A stretch of DNA of 64,000 nt from Pseudocoprococcus catus (GCF_019734885.1 NZ_JAAXCM010000021.1:124001-188000); one strand, 5' to 3'. Shown: positions 25,191 through 33,195, counted from the stretch's first letter. Numbers and translations: made by a program. Notes: generated by a model not told the origin, from the letters alone.

Positions 25191-26105
25191 TTAATCCGCA
25201 GGAGCCAGATTAGGATTTCTGTTTTGTATATAAGTTGAGAAACTGTCAACAAATACAGGAATGGAGATATTTGGATTTTTCTTTTTCCAGATAAGATTGA
25301 GTGTAACATAAGCAAAAGAATCTGTCAGAGGAACTGTTCTGAGAGAGCCAATAGAAGAGAGCAGATACTCAGGCATGATAAAGACCCCTTCGTTGATGCT
25401 GGCGCAGAAAGCAGCGGTTTCAATATTGGGGATTTCTCGTACAATATTGAGTTGGGCACCGGCTTTCTTGAAAATCTGCTTATTAAAGTCACTGGTGATC
25501 GGATTCGCCTGAGGTGAGAAATTGATCATTGGGAACCCGGACAGATCTTTGATAGAAAGTGAGTCACGGTTAGCCAGAGCGTGCGTTGGATGCATCACTG
25601 CGAGCAACGGACTTTTCATGATCGTTTTACTTTCAAGACCGATGAGGTAATTCTTATCTACATGGGTGACGAAAGCGAGATCAGTGAGACCGTCATTGAG
25701 CTGTTTAACAAGAATATCCAGGGCATCACTGGTCATAGAGAGCTTGATCTGTGGATGGCTGGCGGTGAACCCCATGACAAAATCCGACAGGAAAGACTGG
25801 GAAGCTGTTCCAAGGAAACCGATTTTCAGTTCTCCGGTGGAGGTTGAAGAAACTTCTTTGATCAGATCAAGGGCATGATTGTAACGCTGGATGATTTCCT
25901 GAGCTTCTTTGAGAAAGATTTCGCCGACGGATGTGAGATGCACGTTGTGTGTATCCCGGATAAAAAGCTGAGTTCCTAGCGTTTGTTCCAGGTCATGAAT
26001 ATGACGGCTGAGAGCAGGCTGTGTCAGATAAAGCTGGTTGGCAGCTTTGCTGTAGTTCAGCAGCGTGGCCAGTGTGATGAATTCGTTAAGTCGATTAATA
26101 TCCAT
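25191..26105 (-). CDS. LysR-type transcriptional regulator
   Basis: 304 residues. Residues 1-60 are the winged HTH (MDINRLNEFITLATLLNYSKAANQLYLTQPALSRHIHDLEQTLGTQLF), followed by the linker helix and a periplasmic-binding-type effector domain (GELKIGFLG...). Start MDINRL has AAAGGAG 11 nt upstream. It lies among the catabolic genes and is the only regulator of the island, so it probably senses a pathway acid and controls the CGTGCCAA-containing promoters; that link is inference. Transcribed away from the DUF362 gene. Confidence 0.92.
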   Translation of the reverse strand: MDINRLNEFITLATLLNYSKAANQLYLTQPALSRHIHDLEQTLGTQLFIRDTHNVHLTSVGEIFLKEAQEIIQRYNHALDLIKEVSSTSTGELKIGFLGTASQSFLSDFVMGFTASHPQIKLSMTSDALDILVKQLNDGLTDLAFVTHVDKNYLIGLESKTIMKSPLLAVMHPTHALANRDSLSIKDLSGFPMINFSPQANPITSDFNKQIFKKAGAQLNIVREIPNIETAAFCASINEGVFIMPEYLLSSIGSLRTVPLTDSFAYVTLNLIWKKKNPNISIPVFVDSFSTYIQNRNPNLAPAD

Positions 26106-26270
26106 AAACAAAAGTGCTCCTTTCAAAAAGTGATGCCTTTACCATAAATCTATCAGCAAAAATGCTGATATAATTAAGCGAACGTCAGAATGTTGATGTA
26201 AAATTCATAACTAAACCATATCATAATTCGAAAAAGATATCAACATTTTGTCGAAATATAATAAAATGCA

Positions 26271-26298
26271 TTGCAAATGCGGTGTGAGAAACTATAAT
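26271..26298 (+). promoter_or_regulatory. Promoter upstream of cyclase stump and DUF362 gene
   Basis: TTGCAA (26271-26276) and TATAAT (26293-26298), spacing 16 bp, followed 19 bp later by the ribosome site AGGAGG (26318-26323). The promoter and site lack an intact gene immediately behind them. Confidence 0.55.
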
Positions 26299-26331
26299 AA
26301 TAATGGCAAGTCAATACAGGAGGAAGATAAA

Positions 26332-26475
26332 GTTTTAGGTAAGAGATGTGTCATCTGTGCATTCCCATCCCGCTGGTATATGGGTGATGGCAGCAAGGTG
26401 CGTATGGTTGCATTCATCGACAAAGATGATATGAATGATGTACCGGATCGTGTTTACAAATACGGTACTTACTAA
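26332..26475 (+). pseudogene. 3' stump of a cyclase-family (PF04199-like) hydrolase
   Basis: An in-frame stretch of 47 codons ending in TAA reads VLGKRCVICAFPSRWYMG, then DGSKVRMVAFIDKDD and a short tail. Cyclase/kynurenine-formamidase-type proteins end in ALPLKxxGxDGSPVRAxAx, which this closely mirrors, and codon use is that of the expressed island genes. A promoter and an AGGAGG site stand directly before it but no start codon follows at the right distance. The simplest reading is an internal deletion that joined the leader of the gene to its last 45 codons. The family call is from memory of the C-terminal motif. Confidence 0.5.
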
Positions 26476-26548
26476 AATTCAATTTTAAATGAGTTGGAGT
26501 ATAATAAAAATTAATTATACATATAAAATGAATGGGAGGAATTAACTA

Positions 26549-27832
26549 ATGGCAAAAGATAAAAAAGCAGTTGTAGCCATTGCGAAAGAACCTACCGTCC
26601 AGGAAAGTGTCACTAAGGTATTCGATCTTCTTGGCGGCGTTACAAACATGATTAAAAGAGGCGAAACAGTTATCCTGAAACCAAATGCAGGTCATGCAGA
26701 AGGTCCGGATACAGCTGTATGTACAAGCCCTGAAACACTTCGTGCAGTTATCCGCGAAGTTAAGAAAGCTCAGCCTTCAAGAATCATTGTTGCAGAATCA
26801 GCAGCTATCGGCTGTGATACAATGGAATGTTTCGAAGTATCCGGTCAGGCTGATGTAGCAAGAGAAGAAGGTGTTGAACTTTACGATATCAAGGCTGAAA
26901 AAGACCTTGTTAATGTGGCTGTAAGAGGTTACAAATCCAACATCAAGAGATGTAAAATCCCTCGTTTACTGTTGGAAGCAGATCATATCATTAACCTGCC
27001 TATCATGAAAGCACATGCTTCCATGGTATTCAGCTGTGCATTAAAGAACATCAAAGGTACTGTACAGGATCAGGTACATTCCCAGATGCATCAGCAGAAC
27101 CTGACAATGGCTATGATGGATGTTTGGTGGGCAGTACGTCCTGATATCAACATCGTAGACGCTATCAATGTAGCATCCGGTTACAGCCCACATACACCAA
27201 CTCCTCTGGAAGTAGGTATCATCATGGGCAGTTACGATCCAGTTGCTCTTGACCTTATCGCATGTGATGTTGTAGGTATCGATACAAACCAGGTTGACTA
27301 CTTCAGAGCAGCTGATGAAGCTGGTCTTGGTACAACAAATCGTGATAAGATTGAAGTTGTTGGTGAACAGGTTAAAGACGTTTACAGGAAGATGTGGATT
27401 CCATACCTTGGCAACATGGCTGATCGTTGGCCAGAATACGATATCCGCTGCGAGGGCGCATGCTCAAGCTGCCAGGCTCTGCTTGCACTGAACATGGAAA
27501 CGCTTAAGGCACTTGGTATCTATGAAGAAAATTCTGATAAGACAATCGTTGTAGGTCCTAGAAATACTATTCCGGATAAGCCAAAGGATAAGATCATCCT
27601 TCATGGTAACTGTACAAAGAGATTTGCAGATAAAGGTATGTGGATCCCAGGATGCCCTCCAGGAGAAACAGGTCTTTACCTGACAGTTAAGACAGGCCAG
27701 GTTGTTGATGGTGAAATTCCAGGCTGTATCGAAAATATTATTCGTCCTAGCATGGAAGCTGACCATCCGAAGTGGCGTGCATATGTAGAACAGAAAGCAA
27801 AAGAGTTCTACGAGAATCCGGAGAATCAGTAA
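26549..27832 (+). CDS. DUF362 protein with Cys-rich C-terminal part
   Basis: 427 residues. The N-terminal 290 residues match DUF362 (VILKPNAGHAEGPDTAVCTSPETLRAVIREV, ADHIINLPIMKAHASMVFSCALKNIKG, GSYDPVALDLIACDVVGID). The C-terminal 130 residues hold Cys in CEGACSSCQ, GNCTKR and PGCPPGE, which could bind an Fe-S cluster, in place of the usual 2[4Fe-4S] ferredoxin tail. DUF362 proteins lack a settled function; redox or cluster roles are suspected. Start ATG follows GGGAGGA. It is co-transcribed with the 89-residue gene 1 bp downstream. It could supply an electron transfer or activation step of the island. Confidence 0.8.
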   Translation: MAKDKKAVVAIAKEPTVQESVTKVFDLLGGVTNMIKRGETVILKPNAGHAEGPDTAVCTSPETLRAVIREVKKAQPSRIIVAESAAIGCDTMECFEVSGQADVAREEGVELYDIKAEKDLVNVAVRGYKSNIKRCKIPRLLLEADHIINLPIMKAHASMVFSCALKNIKGTVQDQVHSQMHQQNLTMAMMDVWWAVRPDINIVDAINVASGYSPHTPTPLEVGIIMGSYDPVALDLIACDVVGIDTNQVDYFRAADEAGLGTTNRDKIEVVGEQVKDVYRKMWIPYLGNMADRWPEYDIRCEGACSSCQALLALNMETLKALGIYEENSDKTIVVGPRNTIPDKPKDKIILHGNCTKRFADKGMWIPGCPPGETGLYLTVKTGQVVDGEIPGCIENIIRPSMEADHPKWRAYVEQKAKEFYENPENQ

Positions 27833-27833
27833 A

Positions 27834-28103
27834 ATGGCATTTGCGTATGTTCCAATGTCTCCAGATGATAAGAAGTTGCTGGAAATGATTTTTACTGATG
27901 AATTCATGCAGGCGGAGACGAATTTTGAAGCTTTTAGAGATTTCCAGTCTTCCAGTGCGGTATTTACCAACTGGAAATCCGATATAATGGTTTATAATGA
28001 GGAAGTGTTTGATGGGTTTGTCAGAGAAAGTACACGCTTCACATCATGGGATGAAATGGTACGTACGGCTGCAGACCGGGCATTTTCCGAAAAAGACGAA
28101 TAA
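27834..28103 (+). CDS. Small protein coupled to DUF362 gene
   Basis: 89 residues, acidic and aromatic (MAFAYVPMSPDDKKLLEMIFTDEFMQAETNFEAFRDFQ...FTNWKSDIMVYN). No signal peptide, no Cys. The ATG lies 1 bp after the DUF362 stop, implying translational coupling and a shared role, perhaps as a subunit. No family is recognised. Confidence 0.65.
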   Translation: MAFAYVPMSPDDKKLLEMIFTDEFMQAETNFEAFRDFQSSSAVFTNWKSDIMVYNEEVFDGFVRESTRFTSWDEMVRTAADRAFSEKDE

Positions 28104-28254
28104 AACAATTAGCCGCTTCGGCCAAAGTTTTCAAATAAGCTGAGTTGATCCAATTGTCTTTGAAAACACGCATTTAAATAATGCGAAACGTTTTCAAAGA
28201 CAATTGTTCAATATCAGCTTATTTTGATAAAAACTGACCGAAGCGGCTATTGTT
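28104..28254. repeat. 151-bp nested palindrome upstream of Rpn gene
   Basis: Three nested stems: an outer one of about 20 bp (28104-28123 with 28235-28254, AGCCGCTTCGG core), a middle one AAATAAGCTGA (28133-28143) with TCAGCTTATTT (28214-28224), and a perfect 17-bp inner one (28151-28167 with 28190-28206), closed by CGCATT/AATGCG. Far longer than needed for termination, although the ends are T- or A-rich and it could stop transcription from the left. Confidence 0.75.
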
Positions 28255-28344
28255 TTCTTCTTTATATAATGATACTATAAATTTAACGTAAGCGGGAGTT
28301 GATTTGCATGGCTCTAAATTGTCTGAGGGGGAAGGAGAATTTAT

Positions 28345-29322
28345 ATAGGCGCGATAGATGCAATTATGAAGGCTTACATAAGAAAAAATGAAGTATTTGC
28401 AGATGCTTTCAATTACTTTATGTATGATGGTGCTCAAATGATTCAACCAGATCAGTTAAGGGAGTTGGATCCGACGGAGATTGCAATACTTTTTAATGAG
28501 AATGATACACAAGATAGGCAAAGTACTAAAAAAGAAATTATTCAGAAATACCGCGATCATTTGAAATCTGCAGCAATCATGGAAGATGGAGAGACGGCAT
28601 ATGTTCTTTTGGGTATTGAGAATCAGACAGATGTGAATTATGCGATGCCAGTTAGAAATATGTTGTATGATGCTTTACAGTATGTGAGACAAGTAAGCAG
28701 AATTGCTGATGTACATCGTAGTCAAAAAGGTAAGGCAGAACATAAAAATGCAACTGGTGCGGAGTTTATATCTGGTTTTCATAAAAATGATAAATTGATT
28801 CCGGTTATTACATTGGTACTCTTTTTTAATGCAGATGAATGGGATGGACCGAGATCATTGATGGATATGATGGAGATTACAAATCCAACTGTACGACGGC
28901 TAGTCGGAGATTATCCGATTTATTTGATTGACCCAAGAAGTTTAGCGGATGATGAACTGAAAAAATTTCATTCTAGTCTGAGAGAAGTGATGGGCTGCAT
29001 TAAATATTCGAATGATAAAGATAAATTGGCGGCTTTTATTAGTCATAATCCAAGAATGAATATGGAAGTAGAAGCAGCCAGAGTCATAGAAGCAATCAAT
29101 CATGTGCCAATTCGGCTGGAGAAAGGAGCTGAACAGTTCGATATGTGTAAAGCGATTGAAGAGATGATAGAAGATGGCAGGCAAGAAGGAAGAGAAGAAA
29201 CTTTAATGCGTATTAATCAATTAATTATTATGCTGTCAAAAGAAAACCGCAGTGAAGATATTGTTAAAGCGGCTGCGGACAGAGAATATCAGGAACAGTT
29301 GCTGAAAGAATTTAATTTATAA
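28345..29322 (+). CDS. Rpn-family PD-(D/E)XK nuclease (transposase-like)
   Basis: About 325 residues if started at the ATA codon at 28345, or 318 from ATG 28366. The family pattern is clear: KNEVFADAFNYFMYDG near the start, the nuclease strand YVLLGIENQTDVNYAMPVRN (E-x-Q of the PD-(D/E)XK fold), VITLVLFFNADEWDGPRSL, and a coiled tail MIEDGRQEGREET. Rpn proteins are recombination-promoting nucleases spread by horizontal transfer. AGGAG (28333-28337) is 7 nt before ATA, and the intervening codons read GAIDAI, like the start of relatives, so the original start may have mutated or an AUA start is used. Flanked by two large palindromes. Confidence 0.8.
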   Translation: MGAIDAIMKAYIRKNEVFADAFNYFMYDGAQMIQPDQLRELDPTEIAILFNENDTQDRQSTKKEIIQKYRDHLKSAAIMEDGETAYVLLGIENQTDVNYAMPVRNMLYDALQYVRQVSRIADVHRSQKGKAEHKNATGAEFISGFHKNDKLIPVITLVLFFNADEWDGPRSLMDMMEITNPTVRRLVGDYPIYLIDPRSLADDELKKFHSSLREVMGCIKYSNDKDKLAAFISHNPRMNMEVEAARVIEAINHVPIRLEKGAEQFDMCKAIEEMIEDGRQEGREETLMRINQLIIMLSKENRSEDIVKAAADREYQEQLLKEFNL

Positions 29323-29377
29323 TAGCGTTGAAAAATAATAGTGCAAGAAGAATTCTGCTTACGTTTTCTAAGGATAA

Positions 29378-29511
29378 AAAAGGTTTGCTTGAGATTTTCT
29401 GATTATACTGAATCGTGCCAAAACTTTTATAAAACATTTCGCGGCGTAAGACGCGCGTTTTATAAAAGTTTTGGTATCGATCAGTGTTCGAAAACTTCAA
29501 GCAAACCTTTT
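29378..29511. repeat. 134-bp nested palindrome between Rpn and CoA-transferase genes
   Basis: Outer stem AAAAGGTTTGCTTGA (29378-29392) with its exact complement (29497-29511); inner perfect 17-bp stem CCAAAACTTTTATAAAA (29418-29434) with 29458-29474, closed by a GC-rich hairpin. Lies between convergent genes and may act as terminator for both. Its sequence is unrelated to the palindrome on the other side of the Rpn gene. Confidence 0.75.
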
Positions 29512-29516
29512 GATTT

Positions 29517-30164
29517 TTATTCTTCGTCCATAATTTTGAGATCGTCAGCGATGATCAGTGTTGGCTCAACCTGTGCCTGAATGTCTTCAGGTGTTTTGCC
29601 AGCACGGATTTCAACAAGCTTCAGACCTTCTGGTGTCACGTCGATGACACACTGCTCTGTAACGATGTGGTTCACACAACCCTGAGCTGTTAAAGGATAA
29701 GTACATCTCTTTAAGATCTTTGGTTCGCCTTTTTTGGTTGTGAGTTCCATGGCAACAATAACTTTTCTTGCACCGTTGCAAAGGTCCATAGCACCGCCCA
29801 TGCCGAATGCACGGCCAGGGCTTGCCCAGTTGGCGATATCACCGTTTTCAGCAACCTGAAGGGCGCCGAGAACAGTGGCAGCCATACGACCGCTTCTGAT
29901 AACAGCGAAAGAATAAGCTGTATCGAATGCGGAAGCACCCATAACTGGTACGAAGTTGATGCCGCCTGCGTTCTGGTAAGTATCGCAGATAGCAAGTTTC
30001 TTAGCAACAGGACCGACACCGATCATACCATTTTCTGTCTGGAAAGCGATTGTCGGATCTACATAATCACTGCAGGCACTTGGAATACCGATACCAAGAT
30101 TAACAGTGTCACCTTCATTAAAATACTGAGCAGCTCTTCTGGCAATAAATCTTCTGTTATCCAT
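29517..30164 (-). CDS. CoA-transferase subunit B (acetoacetate type)
   Basis: 215 residues. GIGIPSACSDYV and FQTENGMIGVGP are hallmarks of the beta subunit of SCOT/AtoA/CtfB-type transferases: the Glu in TENG is the residue that forms the glutamyl-CoA thioester. Start MDNRRFIARRAAQYF at 30164 follows GGAGGG by 8 nt; the longer open frame is not needed. It begins 1 bp after the alpha subunit stop, typical of these pairs. With thiolase and BKACE it would activate acetoacetate using acyl-CoA. Other 3-keto acids are possible. Confidence 0.9.
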   Translation of the reverse strand: MDNRRFIARRAAQYFNEGDTVNLGIGIPSACSDYVDPTIAFQTENGMIGVGPVAKKLAICDTYQNAGGINFVPVMGASAFDTAYSFAVIRSGRMAATVLGALQVAENGDIANWASPGRAFGMGGAMDLCNGARKVIVAMELTTKKGEPKILKRCTYPLTAQGCVNHIVTEQCVIDVTPEGLKLVEIRAGKTPEDIQAQVEPTLIIADDLKIMDEE

Positions 30165-30165
30165 C

Positions 30166-30885
30166 TTACATACCCTCCAACTGATTTCTCTTGATTCGAC
30201 CAATAATATGGTTCTGTTCATGGCTGTCTGTGTAAAGCATATCAACGTACATAGCAGGTACCTTTACATCATCAGGAGAAATTTCGTTTAAGTCGCAGTA
30301 CAGGTCGCACTGTACGATGGAGATATCTGCACATGTTGCCATAACAGGGTGTGAAGCTGTACCTGTTCCGTGGTAAGCAAGGTTGCCGAGAGGATCGGCA
30401 CGACGGCATCTTGTAAGTGCTACATCTGCATGGATGGCTTCTTCAAGAATATAACGTTCGCCATCAGATGTTGTAACGATCTGTTTGCCTTTTTCCATAT
30501 CTGTGCCAAGACCTGTTTTGGTAAGAAATCCACCGATACCGGCACCACCGTCACGCATCTTTTCAATGAAACTGCCCATTGGGAAGAATTCAATTTCCAG
30601 TTTGCCTTCTGCAAGCAACTTCTGAGCAACAGGGTTTGTACCGATATGAGTTGTGATCATTTTGTCAACCTGGCCATTTTCAATCAGACGGCCGATTGCG
30701 AAACCTGGGTTGCAGGCATCAATAGAGCAGATTGTAAGGTGCTTAACACCGCTTTCTTCAAGCATATCAAGAAGATCCCAAGGCATGTAAGCGCCGGCCT
30801 GACCACCAATGGCGATTGTCTGACCATCCTTGAAACAAGCCATGATTTCTTCTCTTGTTCTGACTTTTCCTCTTTCGATTTCCAT
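30166..30885 (-). CDS. CoA-transferase subunit A (acetoacetate type)
   Basis: 239 residues from MEIERGKVRTREEIMACFKDGQTIAIGGQ, with GGAAGGAGA 8 nt before the ATG (the frame extends 9 codons more). The alpha-subunit features GGAGIGGFLTKTGLGT and YHGTGTASHPVMATCAD are visible. Forms the heteromeric transferase with subunit B downstream. Subunit order A-B and the 1-bp gap support one transcript, likely starting at or before the 108-residue gene at 31442. Confidence 0.9.
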   Translation of the reverse strand: MEIERGKVRTREEIMACFKDGQTIAIGGQAGAYMPWDLLDMLEESGVKHLTICSIDACNPGFAIGRLIENGQVDKMITTHIGTNPVAQKLLAEGKLEIEFFPMGSFIEKMRDGGAGIGGFLTKTGLGTDMEKGKQIVTTSDGERYILEEAIHADVALTRCRRADPLGNLAYHGTGTASHPVMATCADISIVQCDLYCDLNEISPDDVKVPAMYVDMLYTDSHEQNHIIGRIKRNQLEGM

Positions 30886-31115
30886 CTTATGAGTCTCCTT
30901 CCTGTTTTTCAAAAATTAAAATTATATTTTTATTTGTTTTCACCAAATATTACTTATAGACTGTAAGGCTTCGAGCCTTGACAGCTTTCGTCCTCTTCAT
31001 CTTAACATATAAATAAAAGACTGTGAAATAATTGATAAACCCAAGTCTATGCAAAATGTGCATAACCATCATGCGTGATTTGGCATGATGACTTTGGGAG
31101 TAAACTCAAAAATGG

Positions 31116-31442
31116 TTATCGAGGGAGACGGGCATGAAGTTCTTTAACGACAGTATCCACCCAGTTTTCAATTTTTTTGACATCTTCTTCGGACATTTTG
31201 TTCGGCTCGTAGAAAAAACTCAGGCCGTCATAAGGGCTTTCACTGCTGGTACGGACAAGAATACCGTCTTTATTAAAATAGCCGCCGATACACATGGAAT
31301 CCACGCTGAAGCCGGAATCCTCCGGTTTGATGACTTCATCGATAATTTTGTGCATGGCATAAAAATCTTCTTCGCCGGTGTAACCGCAGACATCCACAAG
31401 GATTGCGCCGCGCTTCATTGTATGGGTATCATATAAGTTCAT
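31116..31442 (-). CDS. Small hypothetical protein upstream of CoA-transferase
   Basis: 108 residues: MNLYDTHTMKRGAILVDVCGYTGEEDFYAMHKIIDEVIKPEDSGFSVDSMCIGGYF..., ending with a helix EEDVKKIENWVDTVVKELHARLP. No signal peptide or membrane segment. The ATG at 31442 has AGGAGGAAA 6 nt upstream; the longer frame enters a palindromic repeat and is rejected. It is on the same strand as the CoA-transferase genes, 230 bp ahead, and is probably part of that unit. No family is recognised; a ligand-binding or regulatory role is open. Confidence 0.65.
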   Translation of the reverse strand: MNLYDTHTMKRGAILVDVCGYTGEEDFYAMHKIIDEVIKPEDSGFSVDSMCIGGYFNKDGILVRTSSESPYDGLSFFYEPNKMSEEDVKKIENWVDTVVKELHARLPR

Positions 31443-31490
31443 GAAATTTCCTCCTGATGTATTGACGGGCATGACACAATCAGACGTCAT

Positions 31491-31619
31491 AGCTATTGAA
31501 CAATTCAGCACAGGCACGTTCGCACTGCCAGTGTTTGGCAGCAGTACATAAGGTCCTAAAGGACAGGACCTAAGTACTGGCCAGCACTGAAGCACCTGTG
31601 TATGAATTGTTCAATAGCT
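31491..31619. repeat. Complex palindromic element, copy 1 of repeat family
   Basis: AGCTATTGAACAATTCA (31491-31507) and its exact complement (31603-31619) bracket further hairpins (AGTAC...GTACT around TAAGGTCCT, about 31543-31578). TGAACAATTCA, 3 nt, then CAGGCACGTTCGCACTGC (31497-31528) recurs with two changes at 53825-53856, so this is a dispersed repeat. It lies in the 574-bp space between the divergent 108-residue gene and BKACE gene. Confidence 0.7.
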
Positions 31620-31696
31620 CTGACTGTTTCTTGATAAAGTAAAACGAGTCATGCCCGATGATAGGCTGTGATTAAAAATAGTTGAAGTTTAATGGT

Positions 31697-31787
31697 TATC
31701 ATATGATGAGGATTGCGAGAGTGCAAAGCACGTAGCAATCTGCTATCAAAGGGGCAAAATACCTTTTGACCCCAACATCATATGATA
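31697..31787. repeat. Three-hairpin palindromic element upstream of BKACE
   Basis: TATCATATGATG (31697-31708) and CATCATATGATA (31776-31787) are a perfect 12-bp inverted repeat. Inside are GATTGC...GCAATC with GTGC-AAA-GCAC, and GGGGCAAAA with TTTTGACCCC. The whole would fold as a multi-armed cruciform or RNA junction. No ORF. The remaining sequence to 32016 holds an AAAGGAAG ribosome site for BKACE and a CCGCCAAAGCAGGC stem near 31860. Confidence 0.65.
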
Positions 31788-32016
31788 CAATCATATCATA
31801 TGAAGCGCTGTTTTTGAGGAATTTATAATGGATTGCTGTTATGCTTTTTTCACATAATGCCCGCCAAAGCAGGCATAATGACTTTCGGAAATGGACTTGA
31901 AAATGCGAAGAAATATCAATACAATGTAATTGAACGAAATGCAGCGCATTTTGGAAGCAGAGCTGTACAATTATGACAAAGTATTTTATTATTTTCACGA
32001 AAGGAAGTATTATATT

Positions 32017-33024
32017 ATGGCAAAGACAATTATTACAGCAGCCTTAACAGGTGCTATCACACCTCACGGTTACGATGTTCCTGAAACACCGGAAGAAATC
32101 GCAAAAACAGCCTATGAGTGCTGGAAAGCAGGTGCAGCTATCGTTCATCTGCATATGCGTGATGACAACGGTGCAGGTGTTATGGATCCTGTTAAATTCT
32201 ACGAAACAATCAAACTGATCCGTAAGAACTACCCAGACTGCGATGTTATCATCAACTGCACATCTTCAGGTGATAACCGTGTATCTGATGACTCACCTTA
32301 CGGCAACGCAGTTCGTATGCTGCATCATGCAAATGTTCCTGGTATCGAAATGGGTACATTCGATGCAGGTACATTCAACTGGGGAATCCCGGGCGGTATC
32401 TTCAGCAACTCTCCAACATTCCTGACAACTCTTGGTAATCTGTATCAGGAAAGAAATATCAAACCTGAATTCGAAGTATTCGATATGGGTATGATCCGTG
32501 CCGTAGGTGTATACTGGAAGAAAGGTATCGTAAAAGCACCTCTGCACTTCCAGCTTTGTCTTGGTGTTGTAGGCGGTCTTGCAGCTACACCAGCTGATGT
32601 TCAGGATATGCTTGCATACATCCAGCGTCTTCAGGCAGAAGGCAATCTTCCTAAGGAAGTTACAGTTTCCGGTTTCGGTATCGGTAAAGGTCATCTGCCG
32701 GTTATGTTCTCTGCACTGGCTAACGGATGCCACATACGTGTAGGTATGGAAGATAACGTTGTCTATGGTTACGATAAAGAAGGCAAGAAGATCCTTGCCA
32801 ACAACCTGATGCTCGTTGAACGTGCTGCAAGAGCTGTTGAAGCTTACGGCAACGAAGTTGCTACATCTGCAGAAGCACGTGAAATGCTTGGTCTTGCACC
32901 ACTGGATCATGAAGCTGTTGTTAAAGCACTTGATGCACTGACAATTGAAGATCTTGAGAAAGCAAAAGCAGAAGCTTCCGAAAAATATGGTACAACATAT
33001 TTTGCAGCTAAGAGCATGGGCTAA
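32017..33024 (+). CDS. Beta-keto acid cleavage enzyme (BKACE, DUF849)
   Basis: 335 residues. Zinc ligands H44 and H46 in VHLHMRD and E245 in RVGMEDN, plus R241, correspond to His46, His48, Glu230 and Arg226 of 3-keto-5-aminohexanoate cleavage enzyme (Kce) in the same spacing. Family members cleave a beta-keto acid with acetyl-CoA to give acetoacetate and a new acyl-CoA. In phloroglucinol-degrading Clostridia a BKACE member (triacetate acetoacetate-lyase) splits triacetate into acetoacetate and acetoacetyl-CoA; the nearby CoA-transferase and thiolase fit that role. Dehydrocarnitine is an alternative substrate. ATG 32017 follows AAAGGAAG; the upstream extension is not conserved in style. Confidence 0.92.
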   Translation: MAKTIITAALTGAITPHGYDVPETPEEIAKTAYECWKAGAAIVHLHMRDDNGAGVMDPVKFYETIKLIRKNYPDCDVIINCTSSGDNRVSDDSPYGNAVRMLHHANVPGIEMGTFDAGTFNWGIPGGIFSNSPTFLTTLGNLYQERNIKPEFEVFDMGMIRAVGVYWKKGIVKAPLHFQLCLGVVGGLAATPADVQDMLAYIQRLQAEGNLPKEVTVSGFGIGKGHLPVMFSALANGCHIRVGMEDNVVYGYDKEGKKILANNLMLVERAARAVEAYGNEVATSAEAREMLGLAPLDHEAVVKALDALTIEDLEKAKAEASEKYGTTYFAAKSMG

Positions 33025-33049
33025 TTTGCCAGATATTTTTCTATAAATA

Positions 33050-33195
33050 AATGTAATTGTTCAGAGCTAACCTCCAAAATGCTACGCATTTTGTCGGTGT
33101 GGCGTATCCGCCAAATAAAATTTAAAAAACAGTTTTAAAAATGCAAGCATTTTATACCTGTTTTCTGAAATTTTGCTTGGCTCTGAACAGTTACA
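33050..33195. repeat. Palindromic element after BKACE
   Basis: TGTAATTGTTCAGAGC and GCTCTGAACAGTTACA form the outer stem (about 33050-33065 with 33182-33197). Two further hairpins with AAAATGC/GCATTTT cores lie inside. A related AATGTAGAATCGTTCAGAGCTGAC stretch is at 14227-14250, after the thiolase. Confidence 0.6.

Noticed and set aside
26248-26331. N-terminal part of the 75-codon frame holding the cyclase stump
   Set aside because: It covers a promoter and ribosome site and has a composition unlike the rest.
14324-33024. Carnitine degradation as the main function
   Set aside because: Dehydrogenase and BKACE fit, but no betainyl-CoA thioesterase or betaine/carnitine carrier is seen and two ring-opening-type hydrolases would be unexplained; kept only as an alternative.
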